From positions 1 to 20,462 of the forward strand of contig JAHIMW010000048.1 in assembly GCA_018896355.1 (NCBI GenBank): DNA of 20,462 nt. Direction: 5' to 3'. Below are positions 1 through 7,252 of this stretch, in pieces; the stretch's first letter is position 1; the number at the start of each line of letters is the position of its first letter. The translations under genes were made by a program, and so were the position numbers. Origin of the DNA: Pseudomonadota bacterium (GTDB taxonomy: Bacteria > Desulfobacterota > Syntrophia > Syntrophales > UBA5619). The notes below the pieces were generated by a model that was not told the DNA's origin, made no database searches, and saw nothing but the letters and a program-made list of their open reading frames with translations.

Positions 1-341
1 AGGCCGTTCAGCGGCTGGTTCTTCTCGTTGATTCCGTCCAGCGCATAGCCAACGTTGTTCCGGAAATAGCCGCAGAGATCCCCCGAAAAACCCCTTTGGG
101 CCGCATACTCGAAGTTCTTTTGGCTGGTGCCGATCGCCGCGCAGAGGGGCGCCCAGTTTTCCGGGAAGACCGGGGTGATCCCCATCGCGTAGAAAAGCTC
201 GATCAGGCCGTTCATCGGCGGGATCCAGATCACCGGGCGTCCCTCGGCCTTGGCCCGGTGCCCTTCCGCATAGAAATCGGTGATGATCTGTCGGAGCGCG
301 GTGTTCGCCTGGAGCCGCTTCCGGGTTTTCTTCTCTTCCAT
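1..341 (-). CDS. 2-hydroxyacyl-CoA dehydratase / benzoyl-CoA reductase family subunit (N-terminal part, cut by window edge)
   Basis: About 113 residues are visible, starting MEEKKTRKRL; the rest lies outside the window. The stretch RPVIWIPPMNGLIELFYAMG followed by a hydrophobic 'TPVFPENW' segment and a DLCGYFRNNVG motif matches the N-terminal domain of HgdB/BcrB/BcrC-type subunits, which bind an iron-sulfur cluster and either remove water from 2-hydroxyacyl-CoA or reduce aromatic acyl-CoA after ATP-driven electron injection. The Cys in DLCGY is a candidate cluster ligand. Its ATG overlaps the stop codon of the preceding subunit gene by one base (TAATG), so the two are translationally coupled and presumably form a heterodimer. 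The ATP-hydrolysing activator (HgdC/BcrA type) is not in the window. Family is clear; substrate cannot be told. Confidence 0.85.
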   Translation of the reverse strand, partial: MEEKKTRKRLQANTALRQIITDFYAEGHRAKAEGRPVIWIPPMNGLIELFYAMGITPVFPENWAPLCAAIGTSQKNFEYAAQRGFSGDLCGYFRNNVGYALDGINEKNQPLNG

Positions 342-1444
342 TACCCTGCCTCCAGCATTTCAAAAAAACCTTCCAGCCGGGTCTGAATCTGTCCGGTCAG
401 TCCTTCCCCATCCAATTCCAGTTGCAACTGGGGGATCCCTTCTTCTGCCAGCACGTTTTTCAGGAAGGGATGATCCGCCAGATGAGGTTCGCAGAACTTC
501 TGGTGCATGAAGATGACGGCGTTCACATTAAAGGCGGAGATCGTCTTCCGAATATACTCCTTCCGCGCGGGGAAATCGGCCCGCGAACTGCAGGGCGGGC
601 GATCGAGATAATAGCGGACCAGCTCCGACAGGGGGTCTTCCCGCGGCAGAACTTTGTCCTGCACCAGCCGATAGCCCAGGCAGGTGTCATCCGCAACGAT
701 GTCCCCTCCGAGCTCTTCGATCCGCGCCAGGATATCGCAATCGGAGACAACGCTGCCGGAGATCATGATCCGGTGGTTCGCCCTTTTTCCGGGGTTCAGC
801 GGGAGATTCGACAGGTACTCGTCGAAAAAGGGGAGAATCGTTTCGATCGGCAGCTGCTGCAGCGCCAGATTCATCTGATGCAAATCCGGGTAGCGGACGG
901 TCGCGCCTTTTTGATTTGCCCGGTAGATCGCACCGATCCGCTCCCGGGCTGTGTCATAGAGGTGGATCGACGCGTGAAGGCGCTTGGCCGAGAACCGTTT
1001 CCCGGTATAATCCTCAAGGGCCGCAATCAGCGCCTTGAATTCCGTGATGCCGTACGCGACGGCCTCCTCCGTGTTCATGTAGGGAGGGCTCAGCAGGAAC
1101 GAGAAGGCCGGTTTCAGGTTCCTGCACCAGATGTTGAACAAGCCGCACGTCGCGTCACAAGTATAGGAGTGGATCACCCCATCCAGAAAATCGTAGTGGC
1201 CGGCCAGACCCATCGCCATAATATTCCTGGCCGGTGGACAGATATAGGTCGGCAGCAGCGCATCCGCCCGTTCATGGTTCTTGCCATCGCCCCAAAGTCG
1301 GACCGGCAGGATGTCGAAGGCGTGCAGAATCTCCACAGGCACATAGGAGCATAGCGTTCCGAAGACCGGGCGTCCCGTTTTCTCTTTCTCTTCCCGGGCA
1401 ATTTCTTTATGGTTGCGAACCAGCTCGTTTAATTCCCGGTTCAT
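341..1444 (-). CDS. 2-hydroxyacyl-CoA dehydratase / benzoyl-CoA reductase family subunit
   Basis: 367 residues from the chosen ATG at 1444, which has AGGAGG five bases upstream and overlaps the stop of the GMC oxidoreductase gene by four bases (ATGA). An in-frame ATG 16 codons earlier is less likely. Family signatures run in order: GTLCSYVPVEILHAFDILPV near the N-terminus, SYTCDATCGLFN about one third in, DDTCLGYR in the middle, and KFCEPHLADHPFLK before the C-terminus. The conserved cysteines in these blocks are the expected iron-sulfur ligands. Known relatives are the paired subunits of 2-hydroxyglutaryl-, lactoyl- and phenyllactyl-CoA dehydratases and class I benzoyl-CoA reductase, all cytoplasmic and oxygen-sensitive. 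With the adjacent partner subunit it should form the catalytic heterodimer. Dehydratase or reductase activity cannot be separated by eye. Confidence 0.9.
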   Translation of the reverse strand: MNRELNELVRNHKEIAREEKEKTGRPVFGTLCSYVPVEILHAFDILPVRLWGDGKNHERADALLPTYICPPARNIMAMGLAGHYDFLDGVIHSYTCDATCGLFNIWCRNLKPAFSFLLSPPYMNTEEAVAYGITEFKALIAALEDYTGKRFSAKRLHASIHLYDTARERIGAIYRANQKGATVRYPDLHQMNLALQQLPIETILPFFDEYLSNLPLNPGKRANHRIMISGSVVSDCDILARIEELGGDIVADDTCLGYRLVQDKVLPREDPLSELVRYYLDRPPCSSRADFPARKEYIRKTISAFNVNAVIFMHQKFCEPHLADHPFLKNVLAEEGIPQLQLELDGEGLTGQIQTRLEGFFEMLEAG

Positions 1445-3033
1445 GTTCCTCCTTTTTCTCCTAATTGTCTGGCCGGGATCAAACTCATGCACCGTTCGGC
1501 CAGGGCTGCGATTGTCAGGCTCGGATTGACGCCCACGTTTGCCGAAACTGCCGCACCATCCGCGACGTACAGGCCGGGATACCCGAACACCTGGTGATCC
1601 TTGTCAATCACGCCGGTCTCGCGTGAATGGCCCATGTGACAGCCGCCCAGGATATGGGCCGTGAAGGAGAGATTGGCCAGACTCTCCAAGAGCACGTTGG
1701 CCGGTTCGCCCTCCGCGTGACGGGCAAAGGCGCGGGCGGCCGCGTTTGCGACGGGTATGTAGGCAGGCACGCCTTTTCCGGGGATCGCCGCGGATTGCAG
1801 AGATTTGCAAAAAAGCGAAAGCGGCCCCCTCCCGTAGCGAAAGGCAAGCTGGTTGTCCAGATGCTGCATCACGGTCAGCACGCTGATCCGCTTGTTCCAG
1901 TTTCCGGCGCGCCAAGACAGGGTCGAGCGAAGCGGATGCAGCAGGAAGGATGCGAGCGTTTTCAATGCCCGCATCCCCGGCCGAAGGTCGTCCACCAGCG
2001 GGCCGGCTTGCCACTTCATGAAGGTGTAACCGGCAGGAAAGCGATTCTGGGTGATGTGGGTGTGGGCATCGGCGTAAAAGTCCGAAGAGATGGCCGTCCC
2101 CTTGGTCAGATCGGTGGCCGGATCGCGCGACAGGATGGCGACGATCGCTTCGCTGTTTGTTCGCACCACCCGTCCCAGTTGCGGCGAGATCTCCGGAAGC
2201 GTTCCGAATTCGTCCCGGCAGCGAAAGAGCAGCGTCAGGGTGCCCAGGACGCCTGCGGCAAGGATCACCTTGTCTGCGGTAAGGGGCGCATACTCCTGCC
2301 CGTTGAGCGGGTTGACCATCTCCACCCGATAGCCTCCGGCCGAGAGAGGCTTGACGAGAGTGACCTGGTGTTCCGGCATGATTTCGGCGCCGAGACGTTC
2401 CGCCAGATGGAGATAGTTCAAATCCAGGCTGTTTTTTGATCCGTGGGGGCAACCGGTAAGGCACTCGCCGCATTGCTTGCAACCGGTCCGCTCCGGCCCT
2501 TGGCCGTTGAAGAACGGATCAGGCCGGGTCACTTCCGGCTCGCCGAAATAGATACCCAGCGGCACCGGACCAAAGGTGTCTCCCGCGTCCATGGTCTCTG
2601 CCGTTCGTTTCAGCCAGTCATCCATCTGACCGAGGCAGGGGTTGATGGTGCAGCCCAGCATTCGCTTGACCATTTCATAGTGGGGTTTCAGTTCCGCTCC
2701 CCAATCGACGCCCAGCTCGCTCCAGACCGAATCGGCAAAGAAGGCCGATTTGGGTTCGACGAGCACCGCCGCGTAGACCAGACTGCCCCCGCCGACGCCG
2801 ATGCCGGCTACGATGCCCACATGCCGGAAGATGGTTTGAGAGAAAAACCCCTGCCATCCAAGGGGGGGGAGCCAGAAGAGCTTTCTGATGCTCTTGGCAG
2901 CCCCTTCCATGTCGGCGCGGCTTACACGACGACCCTGTTCCAGCACGGCAACCCGGTATCCCTTCTCGGCCAATCGCAGTGCGGATACGGCGCCGCCGAA
3001 GCCGCTGCCCACGACGAGATAGTCATAGTCCAT
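1441..3033 (-). CDS. GMC-family oxidoreductase, cholesterol-oxidase/ChoD-like, with CxxCxxCxxxC motif
   Basis: 530 residues. A Rossmann FAD-binding motif GSGFGG sits at residues 9-14, followed by a GIGVGGGSLVY block typical of the GMC family. The C-terminus has HILGGCHMG and the block GLYVADGAAV...VNPSLTIAALAERC, carrying the His and Asn expected at the GMC active site. C185, C188, C191 and C195 form CKQCGECLTGCPHG, spaced like a ferredoxin [4Fe-4S] motif. This motif is characteristic of the ChoD-like branch of cholesterol oxidases, though I do not know whether a cluster is bound. The expected reaction is oxidation of an alcohol on a lipophilic or alicyclic substrate, in an anaerobe probably passing electrons to a carrier other than O2. 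It overlaps the upstream small gene by 11 bases and the dehydratase gene by 4, so it belongs to the same transcript. A steroid substrate is not shown. Confidence 0.88.
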   Translation of the reverse strand: MDYDYLVVGSGFGGAVSALRLAEKGYRVAVLEQGRRVSRADMEGAAKSIRKLFWLPPLGWQGFFSQTIFRHVGIVAGIGVGGGSLVYAAVLVEPKSAFFADSVWSELGVDWGAELKPHYEMVKRMLGCTINPCLGQMDDWLKRTAETMDAGDTFGPVPLGIYFGEPEVTRPDPFFNGQGPERTGCKQCGECLTGCPHGSKNSLDLNYLHLAERLGAEIMPEHQVTLVKPLSAGGYRVEMVNPLNGQEYAPLTADKVILAAGVLGTLTLLFRCRDEFGTLPEISPQLGRVVRTNSEAIVAILSRDPATDLTKGTAISSDFYADAHTHITQNRFPAGYTFMKWQAGPLVDDLRPGMRALKTLASFLLHPLRSTLSWRAGNWNKRISVLTVMQHLDNQLAFRYGRGPLSLFCKSLQSAAIPGKGVPAYIPVANAAARAFARHAEGEPANVLLESLANLSFTAHILGGCHMGHSRETGVIDKDHQVFGYPGLYVADGAAVSANVGVNPSLTIAALAERCMSLIPARQLGEKGGT

Positions 3034-3508
3034 GGATATTCTCCCGGTAGTGCAACAGAAACGGAAACGCGACTTGGGGGGCCCAGTCGAGGGTGGCCAG
3101 CGTCATGCCGAGCAACGTCGTCGGGTCCAACCGGCGCACTTCATCAACGATCCACGGCCAGGGAAAAGGCGAGCCGGCGGGGTAGGATATGGTGATCCCC
3201 TCTTTCCCGTCCAGGCGTGACGGGGCGGAACCGACGACCATCGGCAGGACGCGCATGAAAGATCCGCGGCGCCGGAGGATGTTATCGCCATGACCCTGTC
3301 CATCGAACGCCTTGCCCCACCAGCCGGATAGACCGCCGAGCGCGAGGCTGAGCGGCGCGGTCTTGCGCAGCCATGCCGGTCCGACGAATTCCGCCTGGTA
3401 AACGCCTGCAAGTGCGGCAGGCTCGGGCGGAATGAGCGTCTTAAAGAGCGGCAGGAATGAACCCAGTGTTTGCCGATTCAGTTGCTGGGGTTGAATATTA
3501 TTGCTCAC
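3023..3508 (-). CDS. Conserved-looking small protein of unassigned family, coupled to the GMC oxidoreductase
   Basis: 161 residues from a GTG start at 3508, preceded by a purine-rich AGGAGAGGAAG. No signal peptide or membrane segment is evident. It contains a GLSGWWGKAFDG block near the middle and an IVDEVRRLDPTTLLGMT block near the C-terminus. That layout is reminiscent of the small lipocalin-like GXWXG/DUF4334 proteins, but the resemblance is loose and I do not assign it. Codon usage matches its neighbours, and its 11-base overlap with the GMC oxidoreductase start supports a real, co-translated gene. Context suggests an accessory or ligand-binding role for the oxidoreductase's substrate; this is inference only. 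Confidence 0.72.
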   Translation of the reverse strand: MSNNIQPQQLNRQTLGSFLPLFKTLIPPEPAALAGVYQAEFVGPAWLRKTAPLSLALGGLSGWWGKAFDGQGHGDNILRRRGSFMRVLPMVVGSAPSRLDGKEGITISYPAGSPFPWPWIVDEVRRLDPTTLLGMTLATLDWAPQVAFPFLLHYRENIHGL

Positions 3509-3563
3509 CGGATTCTTCCTCTCCTGTTTTGATGGTCAGGTAGCGACAACGTAGCCCTGTCCC

Positions 3564-5252
3564 CTACCCGGCCGAAATCATCTTGCGGAGCTCCCGTTTC
3601 AACACCTTTCCGATGGGGCTGAGCGGCAGTTGATCCATGAACTCGATCACCCTGGGAACTTTGTAAGAGGCCACTTTTCCCTTCATGTAGGCGATAATCT
3701 GCTGCTTCATCTTTTCATTTTTCTCCCGTCCCGCCTTGAGGACGATGGCGCTGGCCACAATCTCGGAGCCGGGACGCTTGGGATCCGGCAGGCCGACGGT
3801 GGCGGCGCTCTCCACATCCGGGTGCCGGACCAGAACCTCGTCAACCACCCGTGTGAAGACCTTGAAACCGGAAACGTTCACCATATCCTTGACCCGATCG
3901 ACGATGGTGAAGTATCCGTCCTGGTCCATTTCGGCGATATCGCCGGTATAAAGCCACCCATCCCGGACGGTGTGGGCCGTCTCTTCGGGCTGGTTGTGGT
4001 ATCCTTGGAATACCTGAGGTCCTCTGGCCACAATCTCTCCTGCTTCTCCCAAAGGAACCACCTGCCCCGACTCCGGATCCACAAGCCTTACCTCGGTGTC
4101 GCTCAGCGGAATCCCCACGGACCCCACCTTCTTTTGGCCGTGATGGGGAAGCGAAGTGATCAGTGTCGTCGCCTCGGTCAACCCATATCCCTCGATGAGC
4201 TTGTTGCCGACCAGTGCTTCAAATTCATTGATGTTTTCAGCGGGGAACGGGGCCGATCCGCTGATGAAGTATTCGATTCCGGAAAAATCGAGGGCGCGGA
4301 ATTCGGCCATTTTCATCAATTCGAGATAGATGGTAGGGACGGCCAGCATGGAAGTGGGCTTGTATTTTCGGATGGCCGATATCAGAGACTTGAGGTCTCG
4401 CGGGTTGAGCACCAGGATCAGGGAATTCCCCAGTGCGATGCAGCCCATGGCGATAAAGCAACCGGCCACGTGGAACATCGGATAAGGACAGAGCGTCGTA
4501 TGTGCCCCAATGGTCAATCCCAGCCAGGTGTTGTTCTGCACCATGTGGTGAACCACATTCCGGTGGGTCAGGACGGCCCCTTTGGGACGCCCGGTCGTCC
4601 CCCCGGTGTACATCATGAAGCAGGGGGCTTCGGGGGGCACCTTTACTGTCGGCAAATGGCGAGGCATGGCCTTGAGCGCCTGCGAAAAACCAATCACCTT
4701 GATCCCCGGCAGGGAACCGACCCTTCCGGTGGGGATCTTCTTGAGCAGCTTCCCCAGAACCTTCTTGAGAGGGGGGAGAAAGTCGGCAATGGATGCGACC
4801 ACGATGGTCTTAACCCCCGTCCTCCCGACGATCTTCCCCACCTTCTCGAAGAGGGCATCGAGGGTCAGAAGGATCTTGACCCCGGCGTCATTGATCTGTT
4901 GCTCGAGCTCATCAGGGCTCAGCAGCACGTTTGCGCCGGTATAGACGCAGCCTGCCTTCAGGATGCCGAGACAGGCGATGTAACAGGCGGGGATGTTGGG
5001 CAGATGGACGCCTACGGCATCTCCGGGCCGACAGCCGTTCTCCGCCAGAAAGTGGGCAAACTGGCTGGAAAGCGTGTCCAGGTCGCGGTAATTGATTCGG
5101 CTCCCCATGTAGTAGAGCGCGACCCTGTCCGGCGCCTTCTCAAAGGCTTCCCGGATGAATTCCGGGTAGGAAATGGCGGGATATTCCAGTGTCGGCGGCA
5201 CCCCTTTGTCATAAAACTTCAGCCAAGGCTTCTGATCATAGATCTCTTTCAC
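3564..5252 (-). CDS. Acyl-CoA ligase (AMP-forming, long-chain fatty-acid--CoA ligase type)
   Basis: 562 residues from a GTG start at 5252, chosen because AGGGAGG lies six bases upstream and the protein then begins VKEIYDQKPWLKFYDKGVP, typical of FadD-like ligases. A longer ATG reading to 5327 adds 25 residues without family character. Motifs in order are YTGGTTGRPKG (P-loop), GYGLTEATTL, YTGDIAEMDQDGYF with VDRVKDMVNVSGFKV, and the C-terminal GKVLKRELR containing the adenylation lysine. The enzyme activates a carboxylic acid to its CoA thioester with ATP, forming an acyl-adenylate intermediate in the cytoplasm. It is first in the leftward operon, 55 bases ahead of the small unassigned gene, and has its own promoter. 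It probably supplies the CoA ester used by the downstream dehydratase-type enzymes. Chain length or ring preference is not readable. Confidence 0.93.
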   Translation of the reverse strand: MKEIYDQKPWLKFYDKGVPPTLEYPAISYPEFIREAFEKAPDRVALYYMGSRINYRDLDTLSSQFAHFLAENGCRPGDAVGVHLPNIPACYIACLGILKAGCVYTGANVLLSPDELEQQINDAGVKILLTLDALFEKVGKIVGRTGVKTIVVASIADFLPPLKKVLGKLLKKIPTGRVGSLPGIKVIGFSQALKAMPRHLPTVKVPPEAPCFMMYTGGTTGRPKGAVLTHRNVVHHMVQNNTWLGLTIGAHTTLCPYPMFHVAGCFIAMGCIALGNSLILVLNPRDLKSLISAIRKYKPTSMLAVPTIYLELMKMAEFRALDFSGIEYFISGSAPFPAENINEFEALVGNKLIEGYGLTEATTLITSLPHHGQKKVGSVGIPLSDTEVRLVDPESGQVVPLGEAGEIVARGPQVFQGYHNQPEETAHTVRDGWLYTGDIAEMDQDGYFTIVDRVKDMVNVSGFKVFTRVVDEVLVRHPDVESAATVGLPDPKRPGSEIVASAIVLKAGREKNEKMKQQIIAYMKGKVASYKVPRVIEFMDQLPLSPIGKVLKRELRKMISAG

Positions 5253-5399
5253 AGCAACCCTCCCTGGTCCATGGATAACCGATTGAGTGGAAGTTTGACC
5301 TCTTTTGCCGAGAGAAATGTGCGGCACTTTCCGCCGCTCAATTCCTTGTTCTTTGGTTCTTCGATAAGTCTACGATGAGTATTTGCTTTTTGCGAACTG

Positions 5400-5428
5400 A
5401 GGATAAGAAAAGCGGTCCTGTATGTCAA
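5400..5428 (-). promoter_or_regulatory. Sigma70-type promoter for the ligase operon
   Basis: On the minus strand TTGACA (5428-5423, perfect -35) is followed after exactly 17 bases by TATCCT (5405-5400, four of six matches to the -10 consensus). Transcription would start near 5392, giving a leader of about 140 bases before the ligase GTG. No clear operator lies in the leader. Confidence 0.65.
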
Positions 5429-5467
5429 GGAGATTTTATCACAGTCCCGGGCCCTCCGGATATGCAT

Positions 5468-5911
5468 CTACAGGGCCATGGGCGGCATCACCAGCGCGTA
5501 TCCTTCGGCGACGAGCTCCTGCCGCTGGTTCGTCCAGGTGCACTTCATCCGGATCCATCTCCTCTTTTCGATCTTCTCCTCCACCTCCGCCGTGGCTGTG
5601 ACCGTATCCCCGAAGAAGGTGGGGGCCCGGAAACGGCAAAGAACTTCCAGCGCGACGGTGCCGAGCCCCGGGAGCTTCATCCCCAGGACCGGCGCGATCA
5701 GGCTCTGCGGCAGCGCGCCGTGGGCGATGCGCGTCTTGAACGGGGTGAGCTTGGCGAATTCTTCGTTTGTGTGCATCGGGTTGAAATCGCCGGAGATGCC
5801 GGCGAAGAGATAGACGTCCGTTTCGGTGATCGTCTTGGTGAACGATGCGGACATCCCGACCTCTAATTGGTCGTACGTATAGCCCAGTTCGATTCCTTGC
5901 AGTTGCGACAT
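5468..5911 (-). CDS. MaoC-like (R)-specific enoyl-CoA hydratase
   Basis: 147 residues from the ATG at 5911, chosen over an upstream in-frame ATG because GGGGAGG lies seven bases before it. The hot-dog fold signature is clear: FAGISGDFNPMHTNEEFA provides the catalytic Asp and His (hydratase 2 motif GDxNPxH), followed by IAHGAL. The length is right for a single-domain PhaJ/MaoC protein. The reaction is reversible hydration of trans-2-enoyl-CoA to (R)-3-hydroxyacyl-CoA in the cytoplasm. It is transcribed divergently from the TetR regulator across the shared 42-bp palindrome, so it is very likely a target of that regulator. Its stop lies 39 bases from the ligase -35 box, and no terminator is obvious, so some read-through into the ligase operon is possible. 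Confidence 0.9.
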   Translation of the reverse strand: MSQLQGIELGYTYDQLEVGMSASFTKTITETDVYLFAGISGDFNPMHTNEEFAKLTPFKTRIAHGALPQSLIAPVLGMKLPGLGTVALEVLCRFRAPTFFGDTVTATAEVEEKIEKRRWIRMKCTWTNQRQELVAEGYALVMPPMAL

Positions 5912-5938
5912 GGCGTTACCTCCCCTTTCGGAAAGAAA

Positions 5939-5980
5939 CGTAACAGATATTGATTGACATGTCAATCAATATCTGTTACG
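5939..5980. promoter_or_regulatory. Perfect 42-bp palindromic operator/promoter between MaoC and TetR genes
   Basis: Bases 5939-5980 read identically on both strands, with no mismatch and no spacer. The core TTGATTGACATGTCAATCAA has the form TGAnTGA-N4-TCAnTCA, as I recall the operator of Bacillus FadR (YsiA), a TetR-family repressor of fatty acid oxidation released by long-chain acyl-CoA. The centre holds back-to-back TTGACA hexamers (5954-5959 on plus, 5965-5960 on minus), each 17 bases from a weak -10-like hexamer (TACGGG and TACGTT). Repressor bound here would block both divergent promoters. The promoter reading is less certain than the operator reading. Confidence 0.8.
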
Positions 5981-5982
5981 GG

Positions 5983-6582
5983 ATGGCCATGGACAAACCG
6001 GACCGCGAACGGATCATCATCGACGCCGCGCTGAAGGTCTTCAGCCGGAAGGGGTACGCCGACACCCGCATGGCGGACATCGCCCGCGAGGCGGAGATGT
6101 CCTACGGGCTGGTCTACCATTATTTCGAAAACAAGGAAAAACTCTTTGACGCCATCGTGGAGGAGTGGTGGACGGGTTTCTACAACAAGTTGGAGGCGCT
6201 GAAGAAGAGCCTTATGCCCACCGATGAAAAGCTCATCGGAATTATCCGCTACCTCCTCAGCGTCTACGCAAACGAGCCGAATCAGATCTCCATTTTTATT
6301 ACCGAGGTTTCCCGGGGATTTGTCTATCATGCCCACAGCAAGGGCCGGGACAAATTCAACGGGCTTTTCGCCCTCTGCCGGGAGATCATCCTGGAGGGAC
6401 AGACGAATGGCTTTCTCCGCAGCGACATCCAGGCCCGTTACCTTACTTACGTCTTTCTCGGCGCCATCGACACCTTTCTGTCCGTGATGATCCTCGGGGA
6501 AGAGACGCTGACCCCGGGCAGGGAAAAGCGTATCATCGACGGCATCATCCAGGTGTTTCTACACGGGGCGGCAAAGGGATAA
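5983..6582 (+). CDS. TetR/AcrR-family transcriptional regulator, probable FadR-like regulator of acyl-CoA metabolism
   Basis: 199 residues from ATG 5983; ATG 5989 (MDKPDRERIII) is equally possible. Neither has a good ribosome binding site, and transcription from the palindrome promoter could give a nearly leaderless message. A TTG reading from inside the palindrome is unlikely. The N-terminal helix-turn-helix reads IIDAALKVFSRKGYADTRMADIAREAEMSY in total, with the recognition end GLVYHYFENKEKLF, the classic TetR signature. The C-terminal half is helical, of ligand-binding type, and ends LGAIDTFLSVMILGE. It abuts the palindrome and starts the plus-strand gene series, so autoregulation and control of both flanking transcripts are expected. 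The ligand is probably an acyl-CoA, inferred from operator resemblance and gene context. Confidence 0.92.
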   Translation: MAMDKPDRERIIIDAALKVFSRKGYADTRMADIAREAEMSYGLVYHYFENKEKLFDAIVEEWWTGFYNKLEALKKSLMPTDEKLIGIIRYLLSVYANEPNQISIFITEVSRGFVYHAHSKGRDKFNGLFALCREIILEGQTNGFLRSDIQARYLTYVFLGAIDTFLSVMILGEETLTPGREKRIIDGIIQVFLHGAAKG

Positions 6583-6585
6583 TTT

Positions 6586-7188
6586 ATGATGCTCAAGGGT
6601 CAGCTCCACACCCATACGACCTGTTCCGACGGAAACCTCACCCCGCAGGAGGTTGCCGACGTCTATACCGGTATGGGGTTTGATTTTCTTGCCTTCACCG
6701 ATCATGACCACCTTCTGAAGGCATCTTACCGGGAGACGATCGCCGCCGTCCGTTCGGAGTTGCTGATCTTCTTCGGCGTCGAGCTGACCGTCCCATGCAG
6801 CAAGGGATACGTGCATGTGAGCCGGATCGAAGGAGAGCGGGAGCGCCTGCACATCTTCAACCACCCGGCCGATTGCGGTCTGCCGCTGCGGGAAACCCTT
6901 AGGTGCATCGCCGAGGTGGCGGAACGATTTCCGCTGGACACCGTCGAGGCGACGAGCCACGGCTTCCCGACCCCGTTGTTCGATATCCCCGGAATCGGCT
7001 ACCCGAGGGTGGCGGCGGACGATTCTCATGATCGGTCGAGCTGCGGACGCGGCTGGGTCGAAGTCGACAGCGCCCGGGAGAAGGATGCGATCATCCTCGC
7101 GATTCGTGAGGGCCGTTTCCAAAACGGCCATGCCGGAAGGTCGGCCGCCTCCTCCGGAAACCGCGAGTCTTTGGTGCAGTTCGTATAA
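6586..7188 (+). CDS. PHP-domain metal-dependent hydrolase
   Basis: 200 residues, beginning three bases after the TetR stop, with AAGGGAT upstream of the ATG pair at 6586/6589. The metal-binding motifs of the PHP superfamily are visible in order: QLHTHTTCSDG, FTDHDH, GVEL, NHPAD and ADDSHD. PHP proteins bind two or three metal ions and hydrolyse phosphoesters (histidinol phosphatase, nucleases, polymerase proofreading domains). This is a single-domain version without fused modules, and its C-terminus is short. Its place between the regulator and the thiolase-like genes suggests co-transcription. I do not know its substrate, and no link between PHP phosphatases and acyl-CoA degradation is established in my knowledge. 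Confidence 0.85.
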   Translation: MMLKGQLHTHTTCSDGNLTPQEVADVYTGMGFDFLAFTDHDHLLKASYRETIAAVRSELLIFFGVELTVPCSKGYVHVSRIEGERERLHIFNHPADCGLPLRETLRCIAEVAERFPLDTVEATSHGFPTPLFDIPGIGYPRVAADDSHDRSSCGRGWVEVDSAREKDAIILAIREGRFQNGHAGRSAASSGNRESLVQFV

Positions 7189-7252
7189 AGAGACGCCGTT
7201 ACCCCCGACGGGGAAGGCGAAAAAGTTCATCAACATCAGGGAGGGAACAGTC

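Noticed and set aside
422..1354. Long plus-strand frame opposite the dehydratase subunit
   Set aside because: It is an antisense shadow of a clearly conserved gene, rich in Arg and Gly, with no motif.
2461..2481. CxxCxxCxxxC in the GMC oxidoreductase as evidence for a fused ferredoxin domain
   Set aside because: The motif is an intrinsic feature of the ChoD-like branch and is not part of a separate ferredoxin domain; cluster binding is left open.
3630..5378. 582-codon plus-strand frame opposite the acyl-CoA ligase
   Set aside because: It is a GC-driven antisense shadow; the ligase motifs are unambiguous on the minus strand.
7028..7252. Upstream extension of the first thiolase-like gene
   Set aside because: It overlaps the PHP gene in another frame, has no thiolase character, and a good ribosome binding site precedes ATG 7253.
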